The notes under the pieces: model-generated
What the model was told of the DNA's origin: nothing
What the model saw: the letters and a program-made list of their open reading frames with translations, nothing else
The model's database searches: none
Made by a program: the position numbers and the translations under genes
Shown: piece after piece, positions 1-10,168 of the stretch
Position numbering within the stretch: position 1 is the first letter of the stretch
Layout of the letters: every line of letters begins with the position of its first letter
Source of the DNA: Streptomyces bauhiniae
Lineage (GTDB): Bacteria > Actinomycetota > Actinomycetes > Streptomycetales > Streptomycetaceae
Assembly: GCF_004784475.1 (NCBI RefSeq)
Contig: NZ_SRRT01000005.1
Coordinates: 558,001 to 622,000 of the forward strand
Length of the DNA: 64,000 bases
Direction of reading: 5' to 3'

Positions 1-273
1 GGTGGTCGCCATCGGCACGGCCATGCCGGTCGCGTCCAGGGCCTGGCGGAAGCGCTTGATGTGCGACTCGCGCTCGGTCTCGGAGGCGCCGAAGGGGATC
101 AGGTCGTCGTCGTGGAAGGTCACGCCGTGGGCGCCCAGCTCGGCCAGGCGCTGCACCGACTCGACCGGGTCGAGGGCGCGGCGGGTGGCGTCGCCGAACG
201 GGTCCCTCCCCTGCCAGCCGACGGTCCACAGGCCGAAGGTGAACTTGTCCTCGGGGGTGGGCTGGTAGTTCAT
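1..273 (-). CDS. xylA: Xylose isomerase, N-terminal part (runs off the window)
   Basis: Interconverts D-xylose and D-xylulose in the cytoplasm, the first step of the isomerase route. Only the first ~91 codons are inside the window. The protein begins MNYQPTPEDKFTFGLWTVGW and continues through GRDPF and a GAHGVTFHDDDLIPFG stretch, which matches the start of actinobacterial XylA as I know the family. The ATG at 271-273 is preceded on the minus strand by an AAGGAG-like ribosome site. It is transcribed away from xylB, with the ROK gene behind xylB, the usual Streptomyces xylose locus arrangement. The catalytic His and metal ligands lie beyond the window edge and cannot be checked. Confidence 0.93.
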   Translation of the reverse strand, partial: MNYQPTPEDKFTFGLWTVGWQGRDPFGDATRRALDPVESVQRLAELGAHGVTFHDDDLIPFGASETERESHIKRFRQALDATGMAVPMATT

Positions 274-432
274 GCCGCGGCTCCTTGGTGCGTACGACTA
301 TTTCGTCATGGCCGTTTACAAATTAGTATGCGAAGGCGCCTCTGGGAAGAGACCAGATGTTCTCGACGCCGGGGCGCCATCGATGAACGGCGTCGCTGCC
401 GGTCGATGACGCCGCGGAAGAGGGAGAGCCCG
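274..432. promoter_or_regulatory. Divergent xylA/xylB promoter region
   Basis: A 159-bp gap between two divergently transcribed xylose genes. It contains the only AT-rich patch in the area (about 298-330, with TTTACAAATTAGTATGC). By position it should hold both promoters and the operator for the ROK repressor encoded downstream. I could not assign clean -35/-10 pairs, so the operator is inferred. Confidence 0.45.
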
Positions 433-1878
433 ATGTCAGCAGCCGAGGGTCCGCTCGTCGTCGGTGTGGACACGTCCACCCAGTCCACGAAGGCACTGGT
501 CGTCGACGCGTCCACCGGGCAGGTGGTGGCGAGCGGCCAGGCCGCGCACACGGTGACCTCGGGCGCGGGACGGGAGAGCGATCCGCGCCAGTGGTGGGAC
601 GCGCTGTGCGAGGCGCTCCGCCAGTGCGGCGACGCGGCGCACGAGGCGGCGGCGGTGTCGATCGGCGGCCAGCAGCACGGCCTGGTCACGCTCGACGCGC
701 ACGGCGAGCCGGTACGTCCCGCGCTGCTCTGGAACGACGTGCGCTCGGCCCCGCAGGCGCGCCGCCTCGTGGAGGAGTTGGGCGGCCCGGATGCCTGGGC
801 GGAGCGCACGGGAAGTGTGCCGGGGGCGTCGTTCACGGTGAGCAAGTGGGCCTGGCTGGCGGAGCACGAGCCGGACGCGGTCCGCGCCACCAGGGCGGTG
901 CGCCTCCCCCACGACTACCTCACCGAGCGCCTCACCGGCCTCGGCACGACCGACCGCGGCGATGTCTCCGGCACCGGCTGGTGGGCGTCCGCGACGGAGT
1001 CGTACGACGAGGAGACCCTGGCGCACGTGGGACTCGACCCCGCGCTGCTGCCTCGGGTGGTGCGGCCCGGCGAGGTGGCGGGCACCGTGCGCGACGGCCA
1101 CGACCTGCCGTTCTCCAAGGGTGCGCTGGTGGCGCCGGGCACGGGGGACAACGCTGCCGCCGCCCTGGGTCTGGGCCTGCGCCCCGGCACTCCGGTGCTC
1201 AGCCTCGGTACCTCGGGCACGGTGTACGCGGTCTCCAAGCGCCGCCCCACCGACCCGACCGGCACGGTGGCGGGTTTCGCCGACGCGCACGGCGACTGGC
1301 TGCCGCTGGCCTGCACCTTGAACTGTACCCTCGCCGTGGACCGGGTCGCGGCCCTGCTGGGACTGGACCGGGAGGCCGTGGAACCCGGCACCTCGGTCAC
1401 CCTGCTGCCGTATCTCGACGGTGAGCGCACCCCCAACCTGCCCCACGCCTCGGGTCTGCTGCACGGCCTCCGCCACGACACGACCGCCGGTCAGGTGCTC
1501 CAGGCCGCCTACGACGGCGCGGTGCACTCGCTGCTCGGCGCACTCGACCTGGTTCTCGACGAGGACGCCGACCGCAGCGCTCCCTTGCTGCTGATCGGCG
1601 GCGGCGCCCGCGGCACGGCCTGGCAGGAGACGGTGCGCCGGCTGTCCGGGCGGCCGGTACAGATCCCCGAGGCGAAGGAACTGGTCGCCCTCGGCGCGGC
1701 CGCGCAGGCCGCGGGGCTGCTGACCGGCGAGGACCCGGCGGCCGTAGCTCGCCGTTGGAACACGACGGAGGGAAGGGTCCTGGACGCCGTGGAGCGGGAC
1801 GAGGAAGCCCTGAGCCGGATCGCCGGGGTACTCTCCGACGCGTCCCCGCTGCTGGAGCGGGGTGCGGACTCTCTCTGA
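433..1878 (+). CDS. xylB: Xylulokinase
   Basis: Phosphorylates D-xylulose to D-xylulose 5-phosphate with ATP, feeding the pentose phosphate pathway. The 481-aa product is full length for FGGY-family xylulokinase. It opens with the phosphate-binding segment GVDTSTQSTK (residues 11-20), carries SIGGQQHGLV and LWNDVRS typical of the sugar-binding half, and has the second ATPase-fold segment LLLIGGGARGTAWQE near the C terminus. The reading frame is open further upstream, but the ATG at 433 follows AGGGAGAG and gives the canonical N terminus. The ROK regulator starts about 90 bp downstream on the same strand, so the two may be co-transcribed. Confidence 0.95.
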   Translation: MSAAEGPLVVGVDTSTQSTKALVVDASTGQVVASGQAAHTVTSGAGRESDPRQWWDALCEALRQCGDAAHEAAAVSIGGQQHGLVTLDAHGEPVRPALLWNDVRSAPQARRLVEELGGPDAWAERTGSVPGASFTVSKWAWLAEHEPDAVRATRAVRLPHDYLTERLTGLGTTDRGDVSGTGWWASATESYDEETLAHVGLDPALLPRVVRPGEVAGTVRDGHDLPFSKGALVAPGTGDNAAAALGLGLRPGTPVLSLGTSGTVYAVSKRRPTDPTGTVAGFADAHGDWLPLACTLNCTLAVDRVAALLGLDREAVEPGTSVTLLPYLDGERTPNLPHASGLLHGLRHDTTAGQVLQAAYDGAVHSLLGALDLVLDEDADRSAPLLLIGGGARGTAWQETVRRLSGRPVQIPEAKELVALGAAAQAAGLLTGEDPAAVARRWNTTEGRVLDAVERDEEALSRIAGVLSDASPLLERGADSL

Positions 1879-1970
1879 CCCCGCCCAAGAGGATTGCGCT
1901 CCAGGTCCGGCAGCGAGCTACCGAACCACAAGCCGAGCAGGGACCACGGACACCGAGGATCGACGGAGGC

Positions 1971-3179
1971 ATGACCGCACCGCCGCACGACAGCCGACCC
2001 GCGGGCAGCGGACGCGCCCTGCCGGACACCCAGCAGGGCATGCGTCGCCGCAACCTGGCTCGGGTCATGCACGCCGTCAGCTCGGACGGCCCGCTGTCGC
2101 GCGCCACGGTCGCCTCGCGCATCGGTCTCACCCGGGCGGCAATCTCGTCCCTCGTGGACGAGTTGATCCGTTGGGACCTCCTGGAGGAACTGGGCCCCGA
2201 ACGACCGAGCCGGGTGGGACGACCCGGCTCCGCGCTCGCGGTGAGCGGGCGTGGTCCGGCGGGGATCGGGGCTGAGATCGGGGTGGATCATCTCGCGGTG
2301 TGCGCGGTCGACCTGCGGGGCTCGGTTCGTGCGCGGGCCGTGCGGCGCGGCGCGAACCGAGGGCGCTCCCCCGAAGCCGTGGCCGAGGAACTGACCTCCC
2401 TTCTCCAGCAGGTCACGGCCGAGGTGGAGAAGGACGGCCTGTGGGTCGCCGGGCTCGCGGTCGCCGTTCCCGGTCTGATCGCCCGCGACGGCCGTACGGT
2501 CGTGCGCGCCCCCAATCTCGGCTGGCACGACGCTGACCTCGGCGGTGTACTGCCCGGCGGGGTACCGCTGACCGTGGACAACGAGGCCAACTTCGGCGCG
2601 CTGGCGGAGCTGTGGCTCGGTGCCGGCACGCCGGGCGACTTCCTCCATGTGTCTGCGGAGATCGGCATCGGTGCGGCGATCGTCGTGAACGGTCAGTTGC
2701 TGCGGGGCACCCGTGGCTTCGCCGGAGAGCTGGGCCATGTCCCGGTCCGTCCGGACGGGCCTCCCTGTCCATGCGGCGGACGCGGCTGCCTGGAGCAGTA
2801 CGCCGGAGAAGAGGCCGTCCTGCGGGCGGCCGGGATCGAACCCCGCCAGGACGTGGTTGGGGTGCTCGCGGAGCAGGCCGAAGCGGGCGACGAAGACGTG
2901 CGCTCGGCGCTGCGGGAAGCGGGTACGGCGCTCGGCATCGCCCTGACCGGGGCGGTCAATCTCCTGGACCCGGACACGGTCGTCCTCGGCGGTGCGCTGG
3001 CGGCCCTCTCGCCATGGCTTCTCCCCTCTCTGCAACGTGAGCTGCGCAGTCGCACAGCCGGTCCGGCTTGCCCTGTGGCGGTGTCCGAGCTGGGGCCGGA
3101 GGGTCCGCTGCTCGGTGCCGCGCATTCGGTGGTACGGGCCGTGCTGGATGATCCGGCGATGGCGGCGGAACGGCCCTGA
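1971..3179 (+). CDS. ROK-family transcriptional repressor (XylR-like)
   Basis: Predicted 402-aa xylose-responsive DNA-binding repressor. Residues about 41-66 form a winged helix-turn-helix (PLSRATVASRIGLTRAAISS). The rest is the ROK sugar-kinase-like fold with a zinc-binding CPCGGRGCLEQ segment (about 265-275) and a GAAIVVNGQLLRG strand. The ATG at 1971 is chosen because CGGAGG lies just upstream; the frame itself is open from 1755. Its place directly after xylB and opposite xylA supports control of the xyl genes, as in known XylR/ROK systems. The ligand is inferred; it could also respond to another sugar. Confidence 0.88.
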   Translation: MTAPPHDSRPAGSGRALPDTQQGMRRRNLARVMHAVSSDGPLSRATVASRIGLTRAAISSLVDELIRWDLLEELGPERPSRVGRPGSALAVSGRGPAGIGAEIGVDHLAVCAVDLRGSVRARAVRRGANRGRSPEAVAEELTSLLQQVTAEVEKDGLWVAGLAVAVPGLIARDGRTVVRAPNLGWHDADLGGVLPGGVPLTVDNEANFGALAELWLGAGTPGDFLHVSAEIGIGAAIVVNGQLLRGTRGFAGELGHVPVRPDGPPCPCGGRGCLEQYAGEEAVLRAAGIEPRQDVVGVLAEQAEAGDEDVRSALREAGTALGIALTGAVNLLDPDTVVLGGALAALSPWLLPSLQRELRSRTAGPACPVAVSELGPEGPLLGAAHSVVRAVLDDPAMAAERP

Positions 3180-3654
3180 CACTTCGGCGGTGCCCGTGGC
3201 GAAAGCCCGCCACGCCCGCCGACGCCCGAAGTCCCTCGAACGGGTGGCCGACTTATCCACAATCCGCCAGTTGTCCACGGACTCGGCGCTCACCCTTCTG
3301 CCCAACTCCCCCGCGCCGTACCGTGATTCACGCGAGCCGCAACCGCCGGGCCTAAGCGGCGGAAGCCCAGGCCGTACACGTGCTGAGCACCATCTGCCAC
3401 ATGCATCGGGGGATACATGTACGCGAAAGCGACCGGCGCACGACGCCACAACCGACACCACCACGACCATTCCCGGTTCCCGCCGACCGGAGCTGACACT
3501 GTGTCGGTCATACGTGCGGGGGCTCCGCTGAGCCGGACGTGCACCCCCGCCGTACGCACGCATCCGCACACACCATGGTCCCGCGCATTCGCACCCTCAA
3601 CTGCCAAGTCACACAAGGCAGATGACACCTCACACTGCTGAAGGGCAGCCGACG
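3180..3654. other. Intergenic region with two DnaA-box-like sequences
   Basis: No convincing gene in these 475 bp. TTATCCACA at 3253-3261 matches the consensus DnaA box, and TTGTCCACG at 3271-3279 is one base from the Streptomyces-preferred form; both are on the same strand, 18 bp apart. The rest is leader for the downstream amidase. Confidence 0.4.
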
Positions 3655-4257
3655 ATGGAGACGAACCAGCCCCGTACCCACCTCACCCGACGCGGCATCC
3701 TCAAGGGCGCGGCGCTCGCCGCTGTCCCCTATGCACTCCTCCCCGGCCCCCAGGCGGCCGCGCAGGCGGCGGTGGACTACCCGCCCGGCGAATGGCAGCC
3801 CGCGAGCAGCGGCAACTACACGGTGTCCAGCCGGCCGACGGCCTACAAGATCGACCGGGTGATCATCCATGTCACCCAGGAGACCTACACCAACACTCTG
3901 GCCATCTTCCGGAACACCGACAAGAAGGTGTCGGCGCACTACCTCGTGCGCTCGGCGGACGGCCATGTCGCCCAGTGCGTCCGGGAAGCGGACATCGCCT
4001 GGCACGCCGGCGACTGGGGCTACAACACCCGGAGCATCGGCATCGAGCACGAGGGCTGGGTGGACGAGCCGGCCTACTTCACGAACGCGCTCTACGAACA
4101 GTCCGCGAGACTGACGGCCGCGGTGTGCAACAAGTACGGCATCCCGAAGGACCGGGAGCACATCATCGGCCACTACCAGGTACCCGGCACCGATCACACC
4201 GACCCGGGGGTGAACTGGGACTGGGTCCGCTACATCAGACTCGTCAATTTCTCCTGA
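3655..4257 (+). CDS. Tat-exported N-acetylmuramoyl-L-alanine amidase (Amidase_2)
   Basis: Predicted secreted peptidoglycan amidase of 200 aa. The N terminus has a twin-arginine signal (TRRGILKGA, residues 11-19, then a hydrophobic alanine-rich stretch ending near AQAA). The mature part is a T7-lysozyme/PGRP-type zinc amidase: KIDRVIIHVTQ supplies the first zinc His, SAHYLVRSADG and ADIAWHAGDW follow, and HYQVPGTDHTDPG carries the later ligands. The ATG at 3655 sits about 8 bases after GAAGGG; an in-frame ATG at 3622 would only add 11 residues before the signal. It is a single gene between the ROK repressor and the GAF regulator, with no visible link to xylose use. Confidence 0.9.
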   Translation: METNQPRTHLTRRGILKGAALAAVPYALLPGPQAAAQAAVDYPPGEWQPASSGNYTVSSRPTAYKIDRVIIHVTQETYTNTLAIFRNTDKKVSAHYLVRSADGHVAQCVREADIAWHAGDWGYNTRSIGIEHEGWVDEPAYFTNALYEQSARLTAAVCNKYGIPKDREHIIGHYQVPGTDHTDPGVNWDWVRYIRLVNFS

Positions 4258-4300
4258 CCTCATGCCGGCCCGGTTGTCCGCGGCGGAGCCGCGCGTGACG

Positions 4301-5668
4301 ATGACCCAGTTGATCCCTCGCAGGGAGGACGAGTTGACCGATCAGTGGGTGGCTCTGGAGCCGGGAGCCGACCCAGACGAAAGAGTTCGGGCGCTACGCC
4401 GAGCGCATGAGACCTTCACGACCGTCGGTACGGTCCCGCGTCCGGTCCGGCCGGTGGTGGCCGAGTCCTGGCGGCGCAGCGCGCGGGCCGGCGTCGGGCC
4501 GGACGGCACGGCGAGTGTGGAACTGACCGACGACGACCTCGGCGCATACCGCGCCGAACATCCGCTGGCCCAGGTGATGCCGCTGGTTCGGGAGCTGGTG
4601 GGCACGTTCGCCGCCGAGGGTTCGCATCTGCTCGCGGTGTGCGACGCGCACGGCAGGCTGATGTGGGTCGAGGGGCATCCGACGACGCTGCGGCAGGCGG
4701 ACCGGATGAACTTCGTGCCCGGGGCGCGCTGGTCGGAGGCGGCGGTCGGGACCAACGCGCCGGGCACGGCGGTGGCGGTGGACCGTCCGGTGCAGGTCTT
4801 CGCGGCCGAGCACTTCATAAGGCGGGTGCAGCCGTGGACCTGCGCGGCCGCGCCGATCCACGATCCGCACACCGGCCGGGTCCTGGGAGCCGTCGACATC
4901 ACCGGCGGGGACGGTCTGGCACATCCGCACAGCCTGGGCTTCGTGCAGGCGGTGGCACGCGCGGCCGAGTCGCAGCTCAGCCTGGTCACCCCGCCGAGGC
5001 AGGCGGAGGACACGGTCACATTGAGCGTGCTGGGCCGGGACGAGGCGGAACTCCGTCCGGGTGGCGGGCGCCGGGTGAGGCTGAGCCGTCGGCACAGCGA
5101 GGTTCTCGTGCTCCTGGCCCGGCATCCCGAGGGCATGACCGGGGACGAACTGCTGTGCGCGCTGTACGCGGACGAGTCGGTGACACCGGTGACCCTGCGG
5201 GCCGAGTTGGCCAGACTTCGCCCGCTGCTGCCGCCCGGGCTGCTGGCGTCGCGGCCCTACCGGCTCTCCGTGCCGGTCGAGTGCGACGCGGCGCTGGTGG
5301 AACGGCAGTTGGAGACGGGTGCGCTCACGGCCGCCATACGGGCGTACCGCGGCCCCCTGCTGCCGAACTCCCAGGCCCCGGCGGTAGTGGGCCTGCGACG
5401 CCGACTCGCCGGGGCTCTGCGAACGGCGCTGATCACCCGTGGCGACCCGGATCTGCTCGCGGACTGGGCGCACGCGCCGTGGGGTGAGCACGACCTGGCG
5501 GTCTGGCGGGCCTTGGCGGCCGTGCGGCCGACCGCACCGGTGCGGGCGCGGATCGCGGCGCTGGAGGCCGAACTGTCCGTGCCGGGGGTACCGGGCCGAC
5601 GCCCTCAGGTCCGTCAGACACCCTGGGTGACCAGCGGTGCAACATATTCGCAACGTCCGCCCGTCTAG
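4301..5668 (+). CDS. GAF-domain transcriptional regulator next to aldehyde dehydrogenase
   Basis: Predicted cytoplasmic sensor-regulator. The central part (roughly residues 80-225) is a GAF-like sensor module, with HLLAVCDAHGRLMWVEG and APIHDPHTGRVLGAVDITGG. The C-terminal third has a winged-helix-like segment beginning RRVRLSRRHSEVLVLLARHP, followed by a helical region. This architecture is common in actinobacterial regulators placed beside aldehyde or alcohol dehydrogenases, and here the aldehyde dehydrogenase follows by 57 bp. The start is uncertain: ATG 4262 comes right after the amidase stop, ATG 4301 is moderate, and a TTG at 4334 has the best ribosome site (GGGAGG). The ligand is unknown. 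Confidence 0.8.
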   Translation: MTQLIPRREDELTDQWVALEPGADPDERVRALRRAHETFTTVGTVPRPVRPVVAESWRRSARAGVGPDGTASVELTDDDLGAYRAEHPLAQVMPLVRELVGTFAAEGSHLLAVCDAHGRLMWVEGHPTTLRQADRMNFVPGARWSEAAVGTNAPGTAVAVDRPVQVFAAEHFIRRVQPWTCAAAPIHDPHTGRVLGAVDITGGDGLAHPHSLGFVQAVARAAESQLSLVTPPRQAEDTVTLSVLGRDEAELRPGGGRRVRLSRRHSEVLVLLARHPEGMTGDELLCALYADESVTPVTLRAELARLRPLLPPGLLASRPYRLSVPVECDAALVERQLETGALTAAIRAYRGPLLPNSQAPAVVGLRRRLAGALRTALITRGDPDLLADWAHAPWGEHDLAVWRALAAVRPTAPVRARIAALEAELSVPGVPGRRPQVRQTPWVTSGATYSQRPPV

Positions 5669-5725
5669 CCTGCACGACGGGAGCTGCCCAATGGCGGGCA
5701 GCGCTGCACCGGGAGGCACATCAGC

Positions 5726-7249
<1,524 letters not shown>

Positions 7250-7258
7250 ACACAGAAA

Positions 7259-7298
7259 AAGGGCGCCTGACCAGGGCAGATGCCCGGCAGGCGCCCTT
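7259..7298. terminator. Bidirectional terminator between aldehyde dehydrogenase and integrase
   Basis: AAGGGCGCCTG (7259-7269) pairs perfectly with CAGGCGCCCTT (7288-7298); inside it GGGCAGATGCCC can form a smaller hairpin. A run of A on one side and T on the other make it usable by both convergent genes. It sits inside the element, immediately after attL. Confidence 0.75.
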
Positions 7299-7310
7299 CT
7301 CGGCGCACAT

Positions 7311-8806
7311 CTAAGCAACGAGTCGAAACACGCCCTTACTCCCGATATCTCCCACCCGTATCCCAGCTCTGACCAGCAGTTCCGGGGCATTTCCGGGCCA
7401 AGATCCCGCTAAGGCGCTCTCCGCATCATCATCGTCCGTCGCCTCCTCCCATCGCCGCATGGAGTCTTCGATCAAGGTGTTGGCGTGGTTCCGCGCATCA
7501 GCCAGGAACTTGGCGTAGTAGCGGAAGAGGACCTGGATGCTCTGACCAGCCCGGCGCGCACACTCCGCGGGGTCGACGCCAGAGGCCAACCAAAACGAGA
7601 TGCCGGCGTGGCGCAAGTCGTAGGGACGCTTCGCCAGGTCAAGGGCGTGCTCGTCAATCGTAAGAACAGCCTCACGTGCTCGCCCCCAGGTGATCCCATA
7701 CGCCGAGGCATCGATGTAGTTCCCCGCTGCGTTGCGGAACAGACGTCCGTCGGGAGCAACGCCGAAGCTTCGTATATGTTCGCGCAATATACGGACGAGC
7801 ACTGGAGGAATCGGCACCGGGCGTGTCGCCTTGGCTGCCCGCCGTTTCAGGGAGTGGATCTCGTAGACGGCGCCGTCGTCCGTCCACTCCTTACCAGCAG
7901 TCACGACGCCGCCCTTCAGGTTCAGAAGACCCCAGCCACTCGCTGGAAGACGGCACTGGGATTTCTGCAAATGGATCACCTCGGCTGGGCGCATGGCGGC
8001 GTAGTACATGCAGCCAAGAAGGCGTACAGGTGAGGCCCACGGCCAGGTAGAACTCTCACTGCGGAAAGCAATCGGGCAACCTGAGCCGGGTTCGGCACGC
8101 AGTCAGGGTCGACTTCATCGGCGACTTCCGGCGCTGTCCAACGAAGACCGATCAGCGGGTTCTGCGCGAAGTATCCGCGTTCAACGGCTACACCAAACAC
8201 CTCGTTGACCGCAGCCCTCTTTCGCTTCACAGTCTTCGCGGCGGCGGCCGTTCCGTCGACCTTCCGGCACAGTGCGTCGAGGCCACGCCGCAGCACATCG
8301 GGATCGTCCAACTCACCTACAGGCAGGGAGTGGCGCTGCAGCCAGTCCAATGCCGTCTGCCACTCTTCTGACGAATCGACCTTCCAGGCGTTCTTGTTGA
8401 AGGCCCACGAGTAGAGGGCTCGCCGCAGCACGCGGGGCTCCCGATAGCTGGCTCCTGGTTCAACGAAGGCTGGCGTGATGGTCGCCAACGCATCTGCCAG
8501 CGTGCGTCGCGTGTTCCCTGGTGTTCGGTCCCACCGTTGCTCGATGTACTCCCGGGCCAGGACGTACCAAGTGGTCCGCTGCTTTAGGGCGCGGATTTCG
8601 GAGGCCGGCAGACCCATCCGGATATCGAAGGGTTCGCCTTCGCGAGCGGCGGTCATGAGCTTGGCGCGACGACTCTCCGCCAGTCCCTTGGTGAGGAAGG
8701 ACTCGGACTTCTCACGCCCGTTGACCGTCCAACGAACCTCAAATCCCTTGCGGCGGTCGGACCGCTCGCGAATGTCCCAGAACCGGACCTTATAACTCAT
8801 CGCCAT
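7311..8806 (-). pseudogene. int: Tyrosine recombinase (integrase) of the island, frameshifted
   Basis: Site-specific recombinase that would move the element in and out of the aldehyde dehydrogenase 3' end. Two overlapping minus-strand frames make one protein. 8806 to about 8015 gives the arm-type and core-binding N-terminal half (starting MAMSYKVRFWDIRERSDRRK). 8009 to 7311 gives the catalytic half with AAMRPAEV (box I Arg), KRPYDLRHAGIS (box II), and the Tyr in LFRYYAKFL. At 8014-8015 the expected AFLGCMYYAAMRP is broken; one missing base (CC where CCC is expected on the plus strand) restores it. It is either a real inactivating deletion or a sequencing error. It overlaps the xis-like gene start and reads toward attL, the usual actinobacterial integrase layout. 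Confidence 0.88.
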
Positions 8807-8994
8807 TCAGGCATATCCCTTTCGCACGCATCCCACCACGCATCCAAGTCGGCGCGGCGACAGCGCAATTCACCATTGGGCAGCTTGATCATCTGGGGTG
8901 CCTGACCGCGAGCGCGTAGGCGGTAGAAGGCCGATGGGCTCATCCGGATTTCCGCTAGAACCTCGGCGAGCTTGAGCGCAGGTGGACGAGCCAT
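8797..8994 (-). CDS. xis: Excisionase-like helix-turn-helix protein
   Basis: A 65-aa protein with an AlpA/MerR-type winged helix: KLAEVLAEIRMSPSAFYRLR, then a RCRRADLDAWWDAC tail. Such proteins bind near att sites and steer tyrosine integrases toward excision. Its 3' end overlaps the integrase start by 10 bases, so the two are translated together from one minus-strand transcript. The size, the HTH and the overlap with int all agree; nothing is missing. It could instead act as a repressor of the int operon. Confidence 0.82.
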   Translation of the reverse strand: MARPPALKLAEVLAEIRMSPSAFYRLRARGQAPQMIKLPNGELRCRRADLDAWWDACERDMPEWR

Positions 8995-10168
8995 TGATAT
9001 TTCCTCGGGGATTCCGGATTTGTCGGTCGCCTAAGCCACGTCGGGGCGAAGGATGGCCACGCGCGATGCAGTTGGGGACGCAATTAGGGGCGTGGTGAGT
9101 TGACCGCTGGTTTCTGTCGGACGGCCACCCCAAAAGGCCAGGAAAGCCAGCGCGCCATGGGCATAAGCCTGAAGTCCTTCCTCCGGCGAGGTGCCCGCGG
9201 CGGTCTCGCTACTGGCACCGGCGATACCTGTCGAGCCGAGGACAGCACCTTGCTCTTGGACGGAACGAGTTCCTTCGCCACCTCGGTGTTCACAGCAGCT
9301 CCACCGCCAAGCGCAGCCGCAACGAACACCTCAAGGGTCTGGAGAAGTGCCGGTTTGGCTAACCGGCAATTGGCGGCTATGTTGCGGGCCGCTTCACGCC
9401 TCGGACCCCTTTTGGGGCTCGTCATCTTCGGGGCGAAGAAGGTATGAGCGTGGGGCTTTGGGAGCGCTACCCGAGACGACAGGATGCTGAGCCACATACG
9501 CGAGGGCGACGCGATCAGCGAGGTAACCTCGCTGCAAGATATTTTCACCGAATAGGCCCGTCGCGAAGACACAGGGCCCCGTTGAGGCCCCAAAGTGCTC
9601 ACCTACTGTTCGACCGGCCCGAGCGTTCAGCGCGCCGATAACGAGCAGTACGGGAGAGGTGAGACGAGCAGATGGGATAGCGAAATCGGACAGGCTGGGC
9701 CTCCGGATCAGGAACCATGTCGGCGGCGGCCCATGCAACGCTGACTCTGAGCAGATTCGGAGTCGAGCAACAGCGCCGCCTGAAATGCTTTTTTGCGGGA
9801 CGTTGTACGTTGACATGCTGTTGCGTAGCTATCCAGTGTCTTCGCGGACTATCTTGTCTGCCGTAGGCGAATCCGTATTTGCGGCCGCCCCAGAAGGCAT
9901 CACCATGTCTTCGTCGCCAAACGGCTCCACCCCTCGACGAGCGTTTGACTACACCCGGGCGCGCCAGGACCGTGGCCGACGGAGAGTGAAAGCTTGCCTC
10001 GTAGAGCCGGAGCGCGGCACGATCTCACCGCCCCAGCCCGACCGTAGAAACCCGTGCGGCGCCGCCCGTCCAGCGGCGTGGGAGGAAGGACCAGACCCCG
10101 GTTGTCAGTGGCAGCGGCTAGGGTCTGGACCGACTAGACGGCAGCGCTGGTGAAGGAGGGGAGGCAGC
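8995..10168. other. 1.2-kb region without a confident gene
   Basis: This lies between the xis start and tnpB. A minus-strand frame about 9425-9084 (beginning MTSPKRGPRREAARN) has mixed codon use and a short hydrophobic stretch, but its ribosome site is poor and I do not recognise it. Plus-strand frames overlapping it are no better. Near the right end CCAGACCC (about 10091) and GGGTCTGG (about 10122) form an inverted repeat just before tnpB, possibly the left end of the tnpB element. Confidence 0.4.

Noticed and set aside
1509..3569. 686-aa minus-strand frame over xylB and the ROK gene
   Set aside because: Arg/Pro-rich shadow of two recognised genes.
9425..10153. Possible small genes between xis and tnpB
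   Set aside because: Overlapping frames on both strands with poor ribosome sites and no recognisable product.
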